Source of the DNA: Simiduia agarivorans SA1 = DSM 21679
GTDB lineage: Bacteria; Pseudomonadota; Gammaproteobacteria; Pseudomonadales; Cellvibrionaceae
Length of the DNA stretch: 64,000 nucleotides
NCBI RefSeq assembly: GCF_000305785.2
Contig: NC_018868.3
Location: forward strand, 2,142,001-2,206,000
Direction of reading: 5' to 3'
Below the pieces are notes generated by a model that saw nothing but the letters and a program-made list of their open reading frames with translations, was not told where the DNA came from and did not search any database. Below, one piece after another: positions 15,898-24,992 of the stretch. Position 1 is the stretch's first letter. Every line of letters starts with the position of its first letter. Made by a program: the position numbers and the translations under genes.

Positions 15898-17865
15898 CTA
15901 TTTTTTTGCCAGAATTGTGCGCAATTGCTCGCGCTCGGCCTCTGACAGCCCCTTGAGGCCTTCGCGCCGGGCCTTATCCAGCAATGGCTGGTCCAGCTGA
16001 CTGCTGAGTCGGCGCCTGAGCTCACTGAATATATCCGCCAGCTCCTGCGCCCGGAGCTCCCGGTGCTGTTCGTCGTTGGCGGCCACGCTGGTAAACAGAT
16101 GCATGCCGGCGAGCTGCCCGAGCCGCGACTCTTCCTGCTCCCCGTGGGTGCCACGCCAGTGGCCCAGCACCTGGCCAATACTCACCTGCGGACGCGCAGC
16201 CAGAAAGTGCACCAGCTCTTTGAGCAACGGCAAATCGGGGTCTTGCAAGGCCTCCAGCTGTGCCAGTTGTTCAGCCGCGATTTGCACCAGCTCAGTGTGG
16301 TACAGCAGCAAGGCCGCTGCCAGTTTCACCGGGGTAAATCCCACACTTTTGGTGGAGTGGGCGGCAAATAGTTGCGGCTGTCTCGGCACCGTATCGTCGG
16401 GCGCCCAGTCGTATTCCGGCGGCGCCTCATCGTCGCTGTCGGGCTGCCACAGCGCCTCGTAGCCTTCATCGGCAACAGCTTGCGCCGGCGCCACCTGCGC
16501 CGGGCGAGTCGGCGCCGCCGAAGCCGCTGGCCTCAACGGCTCAGGCTCAGACGCCACCGGCGCTTGCGCCAGCTCCATCAGCGTTTCCAGATCCAGACCT
16601 GTACGTTTGGCCAACTGCTGAAACATCAGCTCCCGGTACACGCCCTTGGGCAACTGGTAAATCAGCGGCGCCGCCAGCTTGGATAAGCGCGCTTTATGCT
16701 CCAATCGCTTCAGGTCGAGCCCGGTGGAGACGGCGTCGAACAGATAGTCCTCGAGCGGAATCGCGCGGCTTGCGATCAGTTTTTCAAACTTTTCCGGTCC
16801 AATCTGGCGCACCAGGGTGTCCGGGTCTTCGCCGTCGGGCAGAAACAAAAACTGCACCGTGCGGCCATCCGTCATCACCGGCAACGCCACTTCCAGCGCC
16901 CGGCGGGCGGCGCGGCGGCCGGCCTCGTCACCGTCAAAACAGAACACCACTTCGTTGGTGTACTTGAATGCCAGCTCCAGGTGGTCTTCGCCACTGGCGG
17001 TGCCGAGTGTCGCCACGCCGTAGCAGATGCCGAACTGGGCCAGCGACACTACGTCCATGTAGCCTTCCACCACCAGCAGGCGGGGGATTTCCTTGTAGGC
17101 CTGGCGCGCTTCGTACAGACCGTAGAGCTCTTTGCCTTTGTGAAACACCGGCGTTTCCGGCGAGTTCAGGTATTTCGGCTTGCTGTCATCCAGCACCCGG
17201 CCACCAAAGCCGATGACCCGCCCGCGGATGTCGCGGATCGGGAAGATGATCCGCTCGCGGAATCGGTCGTACAACTTGCCCTGATCGGGCTGGTGAATCA
17301 GCATGCCGCCTTCAATCAGCATGCGTTTATCGTCTTCTGCCTCACCCAGGGCTTTGAGCAAATTTTCCCACCCCGGCGGGGCATAACCGATCAGGTAGTC
17401 GCCAGCGATTTTGCCGGTGAGTCCGCGCCCTTTCAGGTAGTTCACCGCCCGACCTTTGTTGGCGTGGGTTTTTAATTGCTCGCGATAAAACTCGGCCGAT
17501 TTTTCCAGTAGGGTGTACAGGCTTTTGCGGGTCTGGGCGCGCTCGATCTGCTGCGCACTTTGCTCTTCGCGCGGGACTTCCAGACCGGCCAGATGGGCCA
17601 GGCTTTCCACCGCCTGGGGAAAGTCGAGCCGCTCGTAGTCCATCAGGAAACCCACCGCATTGCCGGTGGCACCGCAACCAAAGCAATAGAAGAACTGCTT
17701 GTCCTGGCTGACAGTGAACGAGGGCGTTTTTTCGTCGTGGAACGGGCAGCAGGCGCTGTAGTTTTTGCCGGTTTTCTTCAGTTTGACCCGACTGTCGATC
17801 AGGCTGACGATGTCCGTCCGATCGAGCAGGTCATCGAGAAACGCTTGTGGAATGCGGCCAGCCAT
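15898..17865 (-). CDS. dnaG: DNA primase DnaG
   Basis: 655 residues. The CHC2 zinc finger uses C40, H43, C61 and C64 (ACCPFHDEKTPSF and FYCFGCG). The RNA-polymerase and Toprim core follows, with VEGYMDVV, GTASGEDHLELAF and the metal-binding FDGDEAGRRAA. The C-terminal DnaB-interaction helical domain (about 500-655) follows a Pro/Ala-rich linker near 430-480. It makes RNA primers for replication. It is located between yqeY and rpoD as in the classical macromolecular-synthesis operon. Confidence 0.97.
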   Translation of the reverse strand: MAGRIPQAFLDDLLDRTDIVSLIDSRVKLKKTGKNYSACCPFHDEKTPSFTVSQDKQFFYCFGCGATGNAVGFLMDYERLDFPQAVESLAHLAGLEVPREEQSAQQIERAQTRKSLYTLLEKSAEFYREQLKTHANKGRAVNYLKGRGLTGKIAGDYLIGYAPPGWENLLKALGEAEDDKRMLIEGGMLIHQPDQGKLYDRFRERIIFPIRDIRGRVIGFGGRVLDDSKPKYLNSPETPVFHKGKELYGLYEARQAYKEIPRLLVVEGYMDVVSLAQFGICYGVATLGTASGEDHLELAFKYTNEVVFCFDGDEAGRRAARRALEVALPVMTDGRTVQFLFLPDGEDPDTLVRQIGPEKFEKLIASRAIPLEDYLFDAVSTGLDLKRLEHKARLSKLAAPLIYQLPKGVYRELMFQQLAKRTGLDLETLMELAQAPVASEPEPLRPAASAAPTRPAQVAPAQAVADEGYEALWQPDSDDEAPPEYDWAPDDTVPRQPQLFAAHSTKSVGFTPVKLAAALLLYHTELVQIAAEQLAQLEALQDPDLPLLKELVHFLAARPQVSIGQVLGHWRGTHGEQEESRLGQLAGMHLFTSVAANDEQHRELRAQELADIFSELRRRLSSQLDQPLLDKARREGLKGLSEAEREQLRTILAKK

Positions 17866-17916
17866 AGCGGACTCTGTCGGGTGGGCGCCTCAGTGTAGCG
17901 CCCTGCTCCCGAGAAA

Positions 17917-18366
17917 TCAGCCCAGTTTGGCCTTGAGCAGCTTGCTCACTTCACCCATGTCGGCGCGACCCGCCACCTGCGGCTTGATCAGCGCCATGGC
18001 GGCACCCATTTCACGCATGGAGCTGGCGCCGGATTCCGCAATGGCGGCGGCGATGATGGCATCCAGCTCGTCGGCGCCGAGTGCCGCGGGCAGGAATTCC
18101 TGAATCACCGCCATTTCGGCTTTCTCCACCTCGGCCAGATCGGTGCGGCCGGCGGCCTCAAACTGGCTGACGGAGTCTTTGCGCTGCTTGAGCATCTTGT
18201 CGAGCACCGCCAGGGCGCGCTCATCACTCACTTCAATGCGCTCGTCCACCTCAATGCGCTTGAACTCGGCCTGAATCAGCCGGATGGCGGCCAGGCGCTC
18301 TTTGGCGCGGGCTTTCATGGCGTCTTTCATGGCATCGCTGATGCGGTTTCTGAGTTCGGTGCTCAT
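17917..18366 (-). CDS. yqeY: GatB/YqeY domain protein
   Basis: 149 residues starting MSTELRNRISDAMKDAM. The start at 18366 has GGAG upstream and is preferred over an earlier MPQGAT start. The all-helical YqeY fold is related to the tRNA-binding tail of GatB, with ERLAAIRLIQAEFKRIEVDER and a C-terminal GRADMGEVSKLLKAKL helix. The family may help tRNA-dependent amidation or act in stress; its exact role is unsettled. Position between rpsU and dnaG is typical of Pseudomonas-like genomes. Confidence 0.92.
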   Translation of the reverse strand: MSTELRNRISDAMKDAMKARAKERLAAIRLIQAEFKRIEVDERIEVSDERALAVLDKMLKQRKDSVSQFEAAGRTDLAEVEKAEMAVIQEFLPAALGADELDAIIAAAIAESGASSMREMGAAMALIKPQVAGRADMGEVSKLLKAKLG

Positions 18367-18487
18367 GGTGGCTCCTTGCGGCATGGTTATGGTGGCACAA
18401 CGACCAACGGCCGGGGCTTGGATACCCGGCCGTGCAGTCAGTCAGTACTGGACAGAAATCATTGCCCCGGACAGGGCGGGAGACAAC

Positions 18488-18703
18488 TCAGTACAGGCGC
18501 TGGAACTTGCGGTTTTCGCGTGACATCTTCTTGGCGTGACGCTTAACAGCGGCAGCCGCTTCACGCTTACGTACAGACGTGGGCTTCTCGTAAAACTCGC
18601 GACGACGTACTTCGGCCAGAATACCGGCTTTTTCACATGAGCGCTTGAAGCGACGCAGCGCTACATCAAAGGGCTCGTTCTCTTTAATCTTAACTGATGG
18701 CAT
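18488..18703 (-). CDS. rpsU: 30S ribosomal protein S21
   Basis: 71 residues, basic, starting [19 protein letters not shown] and ending [11 protein letters not shown], the normal length and sequence pattern of S21. It is the first gene of the macromolecular-synthesis cluster. An AGGTAG ribosome site precedes ATG and a near-consensus promoter lies 67-95 bp upstream. Confidence 0.98.
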   Translation of the reverse strand: MPSVKIKENEPFDVALRRFKRSCEKAGILAEVRRREFYEKPTSVRKREAAAAVKRHAKKMSRENRKFQRLY

Positions 18704-18769
18704 TTGACTACCTGACTGTTGAATTCTCTATCGGGGCAAGAAAATAAGACCCGATTCCAAGGGGCGCAG

Positions 18770-18798
18770 ATTCTAACCACATCGCCTGCCCACTTCAA
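18770..18798 (-). promoter_or_regulatory. sigma-70 promoter of rpsU operon
   Basis: Minus-strand TTGAAG (18793-18798) and TAGAAT (18770-18775) with the optimal 17-bp spacer. Transcription would begin near 18763, leaving a leader of about 60 nt before rpsU. Confidence 0.7.
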
Positions 18799-19267
18799 GC
18801 CTATTTTAGTTCATCGTATTGGGGAACCCGAAATCCCCCAACACTTGGATAATAACGTGCGTTTACCCAATCTCCACGCGGGGGAGCGGGTGATAGGGCA
18901 GATATTACGGGGCGTCGGCGGCATGGGTTGCGGCGAATTGCTGGCAAAGCATGCTTTGCATTCGCTGCAACGCCCTCAATCCATGATTGAGGGCCGGTCC
19001 CGCAGGGCCGCCGTCGAGCTACAGGGGTGAGGCAAGCGATTGCAATACATCGTATTGCGCGCAGCCGCACGACCCCAGGCTACGCATGGGGTCCGGGCCC
19101 GACGGGTTTTTACGCGTCCCCGGAATGTCTGCCCTATTGCCCGCCCATTGTCAGAAAAATGTGCCCAACTTGCAGCACCAAGCCCCCACCCAAGCCGCCT
19201 ATACTACTGGCATCATTCACCACCCCCTCGTATCATGCCGGCCCACACCGGCAAATACTGAAACGGC
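18799..19267. other. gene-free interval between rpsU promoter and tsaD, rich in inverted repeats
   Basis: No coding frame here is convincing. Clear structures are a 45-nt imperfect hairpin (18927-18971) with an inner 16-bp perfect palindrome, an adjoining perfect 10-bp stem with CAT loop (18972-18994), and a 7-bp stem GCAATAC/GTATTGC (19042-19058). The tsaD promoter must lie in the last part but no good -35/-10 pair was found. Confidence 0.5.
18927..18994. repeat. compound stem-loop element, two adjacent hairpins
   Basis: Outer arms GTTGCGGCGAAT (18927-18938) and ATTCGCTGCAAC (18960-18971) pair with one mismatch around the perfect palindrome GCAAAGCATGCTTTGC (18944-18959). Immediately next, GCCCTCAATC and GATTGAGGGC pair around CAT. 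No T-run follows on either strand, so it is not a standard terminator. It may be a repetitive extragenic palindrome or part of a structured RNA; no second copy was seen in this window. Confidence 0.6.
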
Positions 19268-20311
19268 ATGCGCGTACTTGGCATTGAAACCTCCTGCGAC
19301 GAGACCGGTATCGCCCTTTACGATACCGACAAAGGCCTGTTGGCTGACGCTCTTTACAGCCAGATTGATCTGCACAGCGAATACGGCGGCGTGGTGCCGG
19401 AACTGGCCTCGCGCGACCATGTGCAGAAAACCCTGCCACTGATCCAGCAGGTATTGGATGAAGCGGGTCTTGATAAGCAAGACCTGGACGCCGTCGCCTA
19501 CACCGCCGGGCCCGGCCTGATTGGCGCGTTGATGGTCGGCGCCGGCATCGGCCGCTCGCTGGCCTACGCTCTGAATATTCCCGCCGTGGGTGTGCACCAC
19601 ATGGAAGGCCACTTGCTGGCACCCATGCTGGAAGACAATCCGCCCGCCTTCCCGTTTATCGCCCTGCTGGTCTCTGGTGGGCACACCCAGCTGGTGCGGG
19701 TAGATGGCATCGGCCGCTACAAGCTGCTGGGCGAATCACTGGACGACGCCGCCGGCGAAGCCTTCGATAAGGCCGCCAAAATGATGGATCTGGACTACCC
19801 GGGCGGCCCACACATCGCGCGTCTTGCCGAAAAGGGCACGCCCGGCCGCTTTACCTTTCCTCGCCCCATGACCGACCGGCCCGGGCTGGATTTCAGTTTT
19901 TCCGGGCTCAAGACCTTCACCCTCAATACGGTGACCGAGCACGCCCAGGCCAACGGTCTGCCCGACGACCAGACCTGCGCCGATATCGCCTTTGCCTTTC
20001 AGGAAGCCGTGGTTGGGACCTTGGTGATCAAATGCCGGCGCGCGCTCAAGCAAGAGGGCCTCAAGCGCCTGATCATCGCCGGTGGTGTGTCGGCCAACAA
20101 AGCCCTGCGGGAAAAACTGGAAGCGGAGTTGGCAAAAATGGGGGCGGGCGTGTTTTATGCGCGGCCCCGCTTCTGTACCGACAACGGCGCCATGATCGCC
20201 TACGCCGGTGCCCAGCGCCTGCTGGCGGGGCAGACCGAACCACTGCCCATTGCCGTCACCCCGCGCTGGCCCATGGAAAGCCTGCCGCCCTTGGACAATG
20301 CCCATGACTGA
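19268..20311 (+). CDS. tsaD: tRNA N6-threonylcarbamoyladenosine transferase TsaD
   Basis: 347 residues, ASKHA fold. It starts [14 protein letters not shown]. Metal-binding [10 protein letters not shown] holds the paired His of HxxxH; nucleotide-binding elements [29 protein letters not shown] and [11 protein letters not shown] are all present. With TsaB, TsaC and TsaE it forms t6A37 on ANN-decoding tRNAs. The stop overlaps folB by 8 bp, so folB translation is likely coupled. Confidence 0.97.
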   Translation: MRVLGIETSCDETGIALYDTDKGLLADALYSQIDLHSEYGGVVPELASRDHVQKTLPLIQQVLDEAGLDKQDLDAVAYTAGPGLIGALMVGAGIGRSLAYALNIPAVGVHHMEGHLLAPMLEDNPPAFPFIALLVSGGHTQLVRVDGIGRYKLLGESLDDAAGEAFDKAAKMMDLDYPGGPHIARLAEKGTPGRFTFPRPMTDRPGLDFSFSGLKTFTLNTVTEHAQANGLPDDQTCADIAFAFQEAVVGTLVIKCRRALKQEGLKRLIIAGGVSANKALREKLEAELAKMGAGVFYARPRFCTDNGAMIAYAGAQRLLAGQTEPLPIAVTPRWPMESLPPLDNAHD

Positions 20312-20657
20312 CCAGATCATGATCGAAGGCCTGTGGATCGAGACTGTCATCGGCGTGTACGACTGGGAGCGCGAACTGCGCCAACGGCTGCTGTTGGACC
20401 TGACGCTGACCACCGATATCCGCCCCGCCGCCGCCAGTGACGACCTGGGTAAAACCCTGGATTACAAAGCCATTACCGATCGCATCATCGCATTTGCCGA
20501 AGGGTCATCGCACCAGCTGGTGGAGACCTTAGCGGAGCAAATAGCCGCACTGGTACAAAAAGAATTCGGTGTGACCCGGTTGACGTTAAAGCTCAGCAAG
20601 CCCGGCGCCCTGCCGCGCGCGCAGAATGTGGCCGTATTCATCGAGCGTGGCCGTTGA
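20304..20657 (+). CDS. folB: dihydroneopterin aldolase FolB
   Basis: 117 residues, starting [22 protein letters not shown], ending [20 protein letters not shown]. It catalyses 7,8-dihydroneopterin to 6-hydroxymethyl-dihydropterin in folate synthesis. Conserved GVYDWE, LDYKAI, E in LVETLAE and the LKLSKPGA strand are present. ATG 20304 overlaps the tsaD stop by 8 bp and its own stop overlaps folK by one base. Confidence 0.95.
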   Translation: MTDQIMIEGLWIETVIGVYDWERELRQRLLLDLTLTTDIRPAAASDDLGKTLDYKAITDRIIAFAEGSSHQLVETLAEQIAALVQKEFGVTRLTLKLSKPGALPRAQNVAVFIERGR

Positions 20658-21175
20658 TGGCACGGGTATTTTTAGGTTTGGGCAGCAATACCCAGAAGCA
20701 CAAGCACCTTTGTGCCGGGCTGGATGCGCTCGCGCAGACCTTTGGCCCACTCGACATTTCTCCGGTGTATGAAAGCCTGTCTGTGGGCTTTGATGGACGC
20801 AATTTTTACAACCTGGTGGTGGGTATCCACACATCACTGGACGTGGCGGCACTGTCAAAAGCCTTAAAAGCCATTGAAGATGCCAACGGCCGCCTGCGCG
20901 ACGGCCCCAAGTTCGCCCCCCGCACGCTCGATATCGATATTCTCACCTACGACGATCTGGTGGGGGTTTACGCAGGTGTTGAACTGCCCAGGGATGAAGT
21001 GTGGCTCAATGCGTTTGTGCTGCGTCCACTATCCGAATTGGCGCCGGACGACATACTGCCCGGTCGGTCCGAAACCTACGCAGCCCTGTGGCAAGCCTAC
21101 AGCAACCCGTCACAAAAACTCTGGCCCGTCAGTTTTATCTGGTGCGGACGCGAGCTCAGCCCCGTCGCGTCCTGA
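20657..21175 (+). CDS. folK: 2-amino-4-hydroxy-6-hydroxymethyldihydropteridine pyrophosphokinase FolK
   Basis: 172 residues from ATG 20657 (TGATG junction with folB). The family hallmarks are FLGLGSN at the N-terminus, FYNLVV, and the PPK signature APRTLDIDILTYDDL. It transfers pyrophosphate from ATP to the FolB product, so folB and folK encode successive steps. The C-terminal tail after EL(A)PDDILPG is slightly longer than in Escherichia coli. Confidence 0.95.
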   Translation: MARVFLGLGSNTQKHKHLCAGLDALAQTFGPLDISPVYESLSVGFDGRNFYNLVVGIHTSLDVAALSKALKAIEDANGRLRDGPKFAPRTLDIDILTYDDLVGVYAGVELPRDEVWLNAFVLRPLSELAPDDILPGRSETYAALWQAYSNPSQKLWPVSFIWCGRELSPVAS

Positions 21176-21250
21176 TCGGTCGCGGCTTTATTGCTGCTTC
21201 ATTGCGCAGTATTCTCAACCCTGGCCCGATCATCGTCAGGACTCGAGCAC

Positions 21251-22117
21251 ATGGACAAGCCCGGCTTCAAACTCCCGCACCTACCGCTTACCCGATGGCA
21301 AAACTGGCGTGAAGCATTACACCAACGCTGGCATCGGCTCACAGGTTTTCAGAAATTTTACCTGCTCGCACTGCTTGCTCTTCCGCTACACGGTGGCACC
21401 GCAGCGCTGCTCGCCATTGCAGGGCTGATACTGGATTTCTGGCCGCGCTTTGTCCGCCTGTGGGAGAGTCTGGCCGGCAAGGCGGCCATCCTGTTGTTTT
21501 ACGCTGTGGTGGCAAATTTTGCATTTGCCTCGGCGGCGGGATTGATCAATCAGTTGACCGGGGTCAACGCCGATTTCCTGCCCTACTCGCTGAATACTGC
21601 CCTGTTATTGAACTTGCCCGGTTACGCCTTTGGTATCAGCGTTTTGGCATTGGTGATTATCGGGCTGTTCTTCCCATTGTTTTTACTGGCAATTTTTCTG
21701 TTGCGCCTTGTGGGTGTGAGCCATCAGCGTTTGTTCCGGGACATACCCTACCCGGTGTCCACCCTGTGCATCCGGTTCGTGTTGAGCTGGCTGCTGATCA
21801 TGCAATCGGCCGACCTGTTCAGCCAGCAGGAGGAACCGGCGCTTGAAGCGGCAAGGTCTGAGCGGGACATCAACCTGGTCGCGGTGGATACCAGCGGCTA
21901 CGAACGCACGATCAGTCGCCTGTTATCACAGTTCATTTACTATTTTGAAGCGGCTGAAAAATCGCGCTGTGTGCTGGCAGACGGTGAGCGCGCGATTGAA
22001 TTGAACGACTACCAATATCTGGCGATCAGCAAGGACGACGTGGCCGACTATGGCTTGCGCTATCAGGTCAAAGCCTGTGTCAGCCCCGGCATTACGCTGC
22101 CACAAACCGGGCCTTGA
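21251..22117 (+). CDS. hypothetical membrane protein with periplasmic C-terminal domain
   Basis: 288 residues from ATG 21251 (MDKPGFKLP), preferred over an upstream frame extension because AGGA precedes it. Hydrophobic segments lie near 34-60, 75-98, 118-150 and 170-195, followed by a soluble tail of about 90 residues (from [15 protein letters not shown]) ending with one Cys. No family recognised. It follows folK by 75 bp on the same strand. Its last 26 bp overlap tail-to-tail with cca. Confidence 0.6.
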   Translation: MDKPGFKLPHLPLTRWQNWREALHQRWHRLTGFQKFYLLALLALPLHGGTAALLAIAGLILDFWPRFVRLWESLAGKAAILLFYAVVANFAFASAAGLINQLTGVNADFLPYSLNTALLLNLPGYAFGISVLALVIIGLFFPLFLLAIFLLRLVGVSHQRLFRDIPYPVSTLCIRFVLSWLLIMQSADLFSQQEEPALEAARSERDINLVAVDTSGYERTISRLLSQFIYYFEAAEKSRCVLADGERAIELNDYQYLAISKDDVADYGLRYQVKACVSPGITLPQTGP

Positions 22118-23330
22118 TCTCAGCGATGGCGCTGGTGCGCGCTTTTGCAATGGCGGCGCCCAACGCGGGGCCATTGAGCCCTTGCGCAACCAGTGCCTGG
22201 GCTTTGACGGCTGCCGCCGCCCCATAGGCCGCGGGCAGATACTCGGCCGGCGGGTAGTCGCAGTGTTCAAACCCCGTGCGCCCGCGCGCATCAGCCATAC
22301 ACGCCTGCACGAACAGGGGCAGGCGTTCCGGGCGCCGGAATGCATCGAGCGTCTGGAATAACTTCAACACTGTTTCTGGTCTGAGCTCCAGCGCGCGATG
22401 ACAGTTCAGGTGCTGGGCGCACACCACGATCGCCAATTCACGATACTCTTTGGGCACCCCAAGGCGAGAGCAAAAGGCTTTCACCAGCGGCACGCCCCGG
22501 TTTTCATGGTTGATGTGACGCGGTAATTGGTCGACGGGCGTAATGCCTTTGCCAAGATCGTGCACCAAGGCGGCAAAGCGGGGACGGGTTTCGCCGTCGG
22601 GCGTGAGCAATACCGCCTGTCTGAGCGTCAGTAGCGTGTGCACGCCGGTATCCACTTCCGGGTGGTACTCGGGCCGCTGCGGCACCCCCCAAAGCGCATC
22701 CAGCTCCGGCATAATGCGTGCGAGCGCGCCACAATCACGCAGCACCTGCACGAACACCTCGGGATTGGGTTCGGCCAGTGCCCGCACCAATTCTTTCCAG
22801 CAACGCTCTGCCACCAGATGATCCACTTCGCCGGCATCAACCATGGCTTTCATTAACCGATTGGTTTCGGGCGCGACAGTGAAGCCCAGGTGAGAATAGC
22901 GGGCAGCAAAGCGGGCGATGCGCAGAATGCGCACCGGGTCTTCGGCAAAAGCCGGTGACACATGCCTCAACAATTTATTGTGCAGATCCGCTTGCCCGTT
23001 ATAGGGATCGACGATTTCGCCCTCTGGGGTTTGCGCCATGGCATTAATGGTGAGGTCGCGGCGGATCAGGTCCTGCTCAAGCGTCACTGACGGATCGGTG
23101 TGAAAAGTAAACCCGGTATAGCCAGGCCCGGACTTCCGCTCCGTGCGCGCCAGCGCGTACTCTTCCTTGGTTTGCGGGTGCAGAAAAACGGGAAAATCTT
23201 TACCCACTGGCTCATAGCCTTGCGCACGCATGTGCTCGGGCGTGGCACCTACCACCACCCAATCCCGCTCGTGAAATGGAAAGCCCAACAACTGGTCGCG
23301 CACTGCGCCACCCACCAAATACACCTGCAC
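22092..23330 (-). CDS. cca: CCA-adding tRNA nucleotidyltransferase
   Basis: 412 residues. It starts [16 protein letters not shown] with the class II signature (GGAVRD), the metal pair ERDWVVVG, and neck-region [10 protein letters not shown] and [17 protein letters not shown]-terminal HD domain (HDLGKG) as in Escherichia coli Cca implies additional phosphatase/phosphodiesterase activity. It adds or repairs the CCA end of tRNAs. The CCA of the only tRNA in this window is already encoded, so repair is the likely main duty. Confidence 0.96.
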   Translation of the reverse strand: MQVYLVGGAVRDQLLGFPFHERDWVVVGATPEHMRAQGYEPVGKDFPVFLHPQTKEEYALARTERKSGPGYTGFTFHTDPSVTLEQDLIRRDLTINAMAQTPEGEIVDPYNGQADLHNKLLRHVSPAFAEDPVRILRIARFAARYSHLGFTVAPETNRLMKAMVDAGEVDHLVAERCWKELVRALAEPNPEVFVQVLRDCGALARIMPELDALWGVPQRPEYHPEVDTGVHTLLTLRQAVLLTPDGETRPRFAALVHDLGKGITPVDQLPRHINHENRGVPLVKAFCSRLGVPKEYRELAIVVCAQHLNCHRALELRPETVLKLFQTLDAFRRPERLPLFVQACMADARGRTGFEHCDYPPAEYLPAAYGAAAAVKAQALVAQGLNGPALGAAIAKARTSAIAEIKARFVAA

Positions 23331-23366
23331 ACTGATTACCTTTTAGCAAACGCGGCACACAGCATA

Positions 23367-23927
23367 CTACAGCCAGCGGCTGTTACTGGAGAACTGTGCA
23401 CGCAGGTATTCCATTTGATCGCCACGAATGCGGTCGCTGTTGACCAGGGCCAGGTATTCCGCATTGTTGGGTTTGTACGGCAACGCGATCAGCGGCATAT
23501 CGATTTCAGACAACAGGTGGTTGCCCTTGTGCTGATTACAACGCTTGCACGCGGCCACCACATTCTGCCAACGATCTTTGCCGCCGCGGCTGGTGGGATG
23601 CACATGGTCGCGCGAAAGCTGCATAAAACTGAACCGTTTGCCGCAGTAGAGGCAACGGTAATCGTCGCGCTGAAACAGGGCACGGTTGGTGAGCGGGGGC
23701 ACTGTGCGCATGGGCGCCAGATGACTGCCGCCAACGGCCATGATCGCAGGTAACTCGATCCGGCTGATATGACCGGACAGCTGCGAGTAACCACCGGTCA
23801 CCCGCCGCACCACGCCTCCCAATGTCCAGGTCACCAGATCCCGGGCATAGAGACACACCGCCTCCTGCCAGTGAATCCACTCGATTGGCTGGCCCGCCAG
23901 ATTTAACCGCAGAATACGCGCTTCCAT
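23367..23927 (-). CDS. HNH endonuclease family protein
   Basis: 186 residues, starting MEARILRLNLAGQPIEWIHW at ATG 23927 with GGAGAG upstream. The N-terminal half is the region found in HNH proteins of the McrA-like group (WQEAVCLYARDLV). The C-terminal HNH module has paired zinc Cys (RCLYCG and CKRCN) and the catalytic SRDHVHPTSRGG, then WQNVVAACKRCNQHKGN. Such stand-alone proteins are common in gammaproteobacteria without a known role and are not necessarily restriction enzymes. It is 36 bp from cca and is the second gene of a minus-strand pair with it. Confidence 0.85.
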   Translation of the reverse strand: MEARILRLNLAGQPIEWIHWQEAVCLYARDLVTWTLGGVVRRVTGGYSQLSGHISRIELPAIMAVGGSHLAPMRTVPPLTNRALFQRDDYRCLYCGKRFSFMQLSRDHVHPTSRGGKDRWQNVVAACKRCNQHKGNHLLSEIDMPLIALPYKPNNAEYLALVNSDRIRGDQMEYLRAQFSSNSRWL

Positions 23928-24150
23928 CAACGACTCTCCCTGAGCAGATGGGTGAACGAACTATCGGAGGAGGTATTTGAGAGCGAGAGGGGTCTTGGTG
24001 CCGCCAGAACCGGCAGCAGAGGCTTGTCACTTGTGAGTAGCGCTATGCAGTAGAAAGCAGTCACCCCGCACGATTGATAACCTCAGTGTATAAAAAATGC
24101 ACTGACGGTCAACCTTTTTTACGGAATGAAGATGACACTTTCGTGGCAGT

Positions 24151-24189
24151 GGAAAATATAAAGGCCGCAGCACGAATGCTGCGGCCTTT
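24151..24189 (-). terminator. Rho-independent terminator downstream of pomA-pomB-PilZ region
   Basis: 13-bp stem AAAGGCCGCAGCA/TGCTGCGGCCTTT (24160-24189), loop CGAA on the plus strand (TTCG on the minus strand), followed on the minus strand by TATATTTT. It lies 200 bp past the PilZ stop and ends the transcript entering from there. Confidence 0.85.
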
Positions 24190-24389
24190 AAACAGGATGG
24201 TACCCAAATCCTTCGGGCATTTTATGCGGCGTCGGTCCGTCTAACTCCCTGCCATCATCCATGATTTGCTTCCCTACCCCGCCAGTATCGCGCTTCCGGC
24301 CTGAGCGCCATAGTGGACATTGGCGTCAGCGCTTGTAAGACATCTCGTACAAAGCCCTGAAGTGTGATCCAGGCCGCAATTTACCGGCC
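24190..24389 (-). ncRNA. candidate structured RNA or long 3' UTR ending at the terminator
   Basis: The 200 bp between the PilZ stop and the terminator hold no convincing gene. Read on the minus strand they contain seven GGA triplets, one in the hairpin loop ATCA-TGGA-TGAT, and a bulged stem with arms GCTGACGCCA and TGGCGCTCAGGC. Repeated GGA in loops is typical of RNAs that bind CsrA/RsmA. No known family was matched, so this is only a candidate. Confidence 0.25.
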
Positions 24390-24992
24390 TTACTTGGGTC
24401 CCTGACGCAACGCAGCCTGCAGCTCACTGACCTCCGCCTGATCATCCAGCTGGCGCTGCTCTCTCAGCAAGCTGCCCTGGCGTTTGACGATATGCTGGAT
24501 CAGGCTTTCCTGATCCATGGCCGACAGCGCCATAAAATTGATGCGCAGATAGAATCCCTTATCACCCGCTTCGCAATCCAGCACCTGCCCGTAAGTGGCG
24601 ATATGACGACCTTCTGGCCGCAGGATCAGGTCCAGGCTCAGGATTTTTCCCGCCGGAATCTGCTCGTCCACAATAAACGCCATGCCACAGGCAGAAATAT
24701 TGACCTCGCGCACCCTGTGCGCGATTTCGCGCACCAGACGGCTATCGAGTTCCAACTGCGCAATGATGCAATTGATCTTGTTGTTGAGCGCACCGAAAAG
24801 CTCACGCATGGATTCTGACTGTATGCCCGGCAGCAACTGGGTAATGGTGTTCTCGTAGCGCGACAACAGGCTCAGGGTGTCCACCGGTTCCGCATCCCGC
24901 TCGGTCCGGCTGTTGGCCTCCTCCTCGGTGAGTACGCGGTAGGCCACCCCCACCTTGTCGTTAATCCGGAAAAAGCGGCGTCGCTCAGCCAT
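24390..24992 (-). CDS. PilZ domain protein coupled to the stator genes
   Basis: 200 residues. An N-terminal arginine-rich motif ERRRFFRIN (residues 3-11) and a later NISACG supply the RxxxR and NxSxxG c-di-GMP motifs, with a roughly 90-residue helical insertion between them. The middle contains ITQLLPGIQSESMRELFGAL. The PilZ fold continues to about 165 and a charged coiled tail ends the protein. The start overlaps the pomB stop by one base (TGATG), so c-di-GMP control of stator assembly or function is likely, though not shown. Confidence 0.85.
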   Translation of the reverse strand: MAERRRFFRINDKVGVAYRVLTEEEANSRTERDAEPVDTLSLLSRYENTITQLLPGIQSESMRELFGALNNKINCIIAQLELDSRLVREIAHRVREVNISACGMAFIVDEQIPAGKILSLDLILRPEGRHIATYGQVLDCEAGDKGFYLRINFMALSAMDQESLIQHIVKRQGSLLREQRQLDDQAEVSELQAALRQGPK

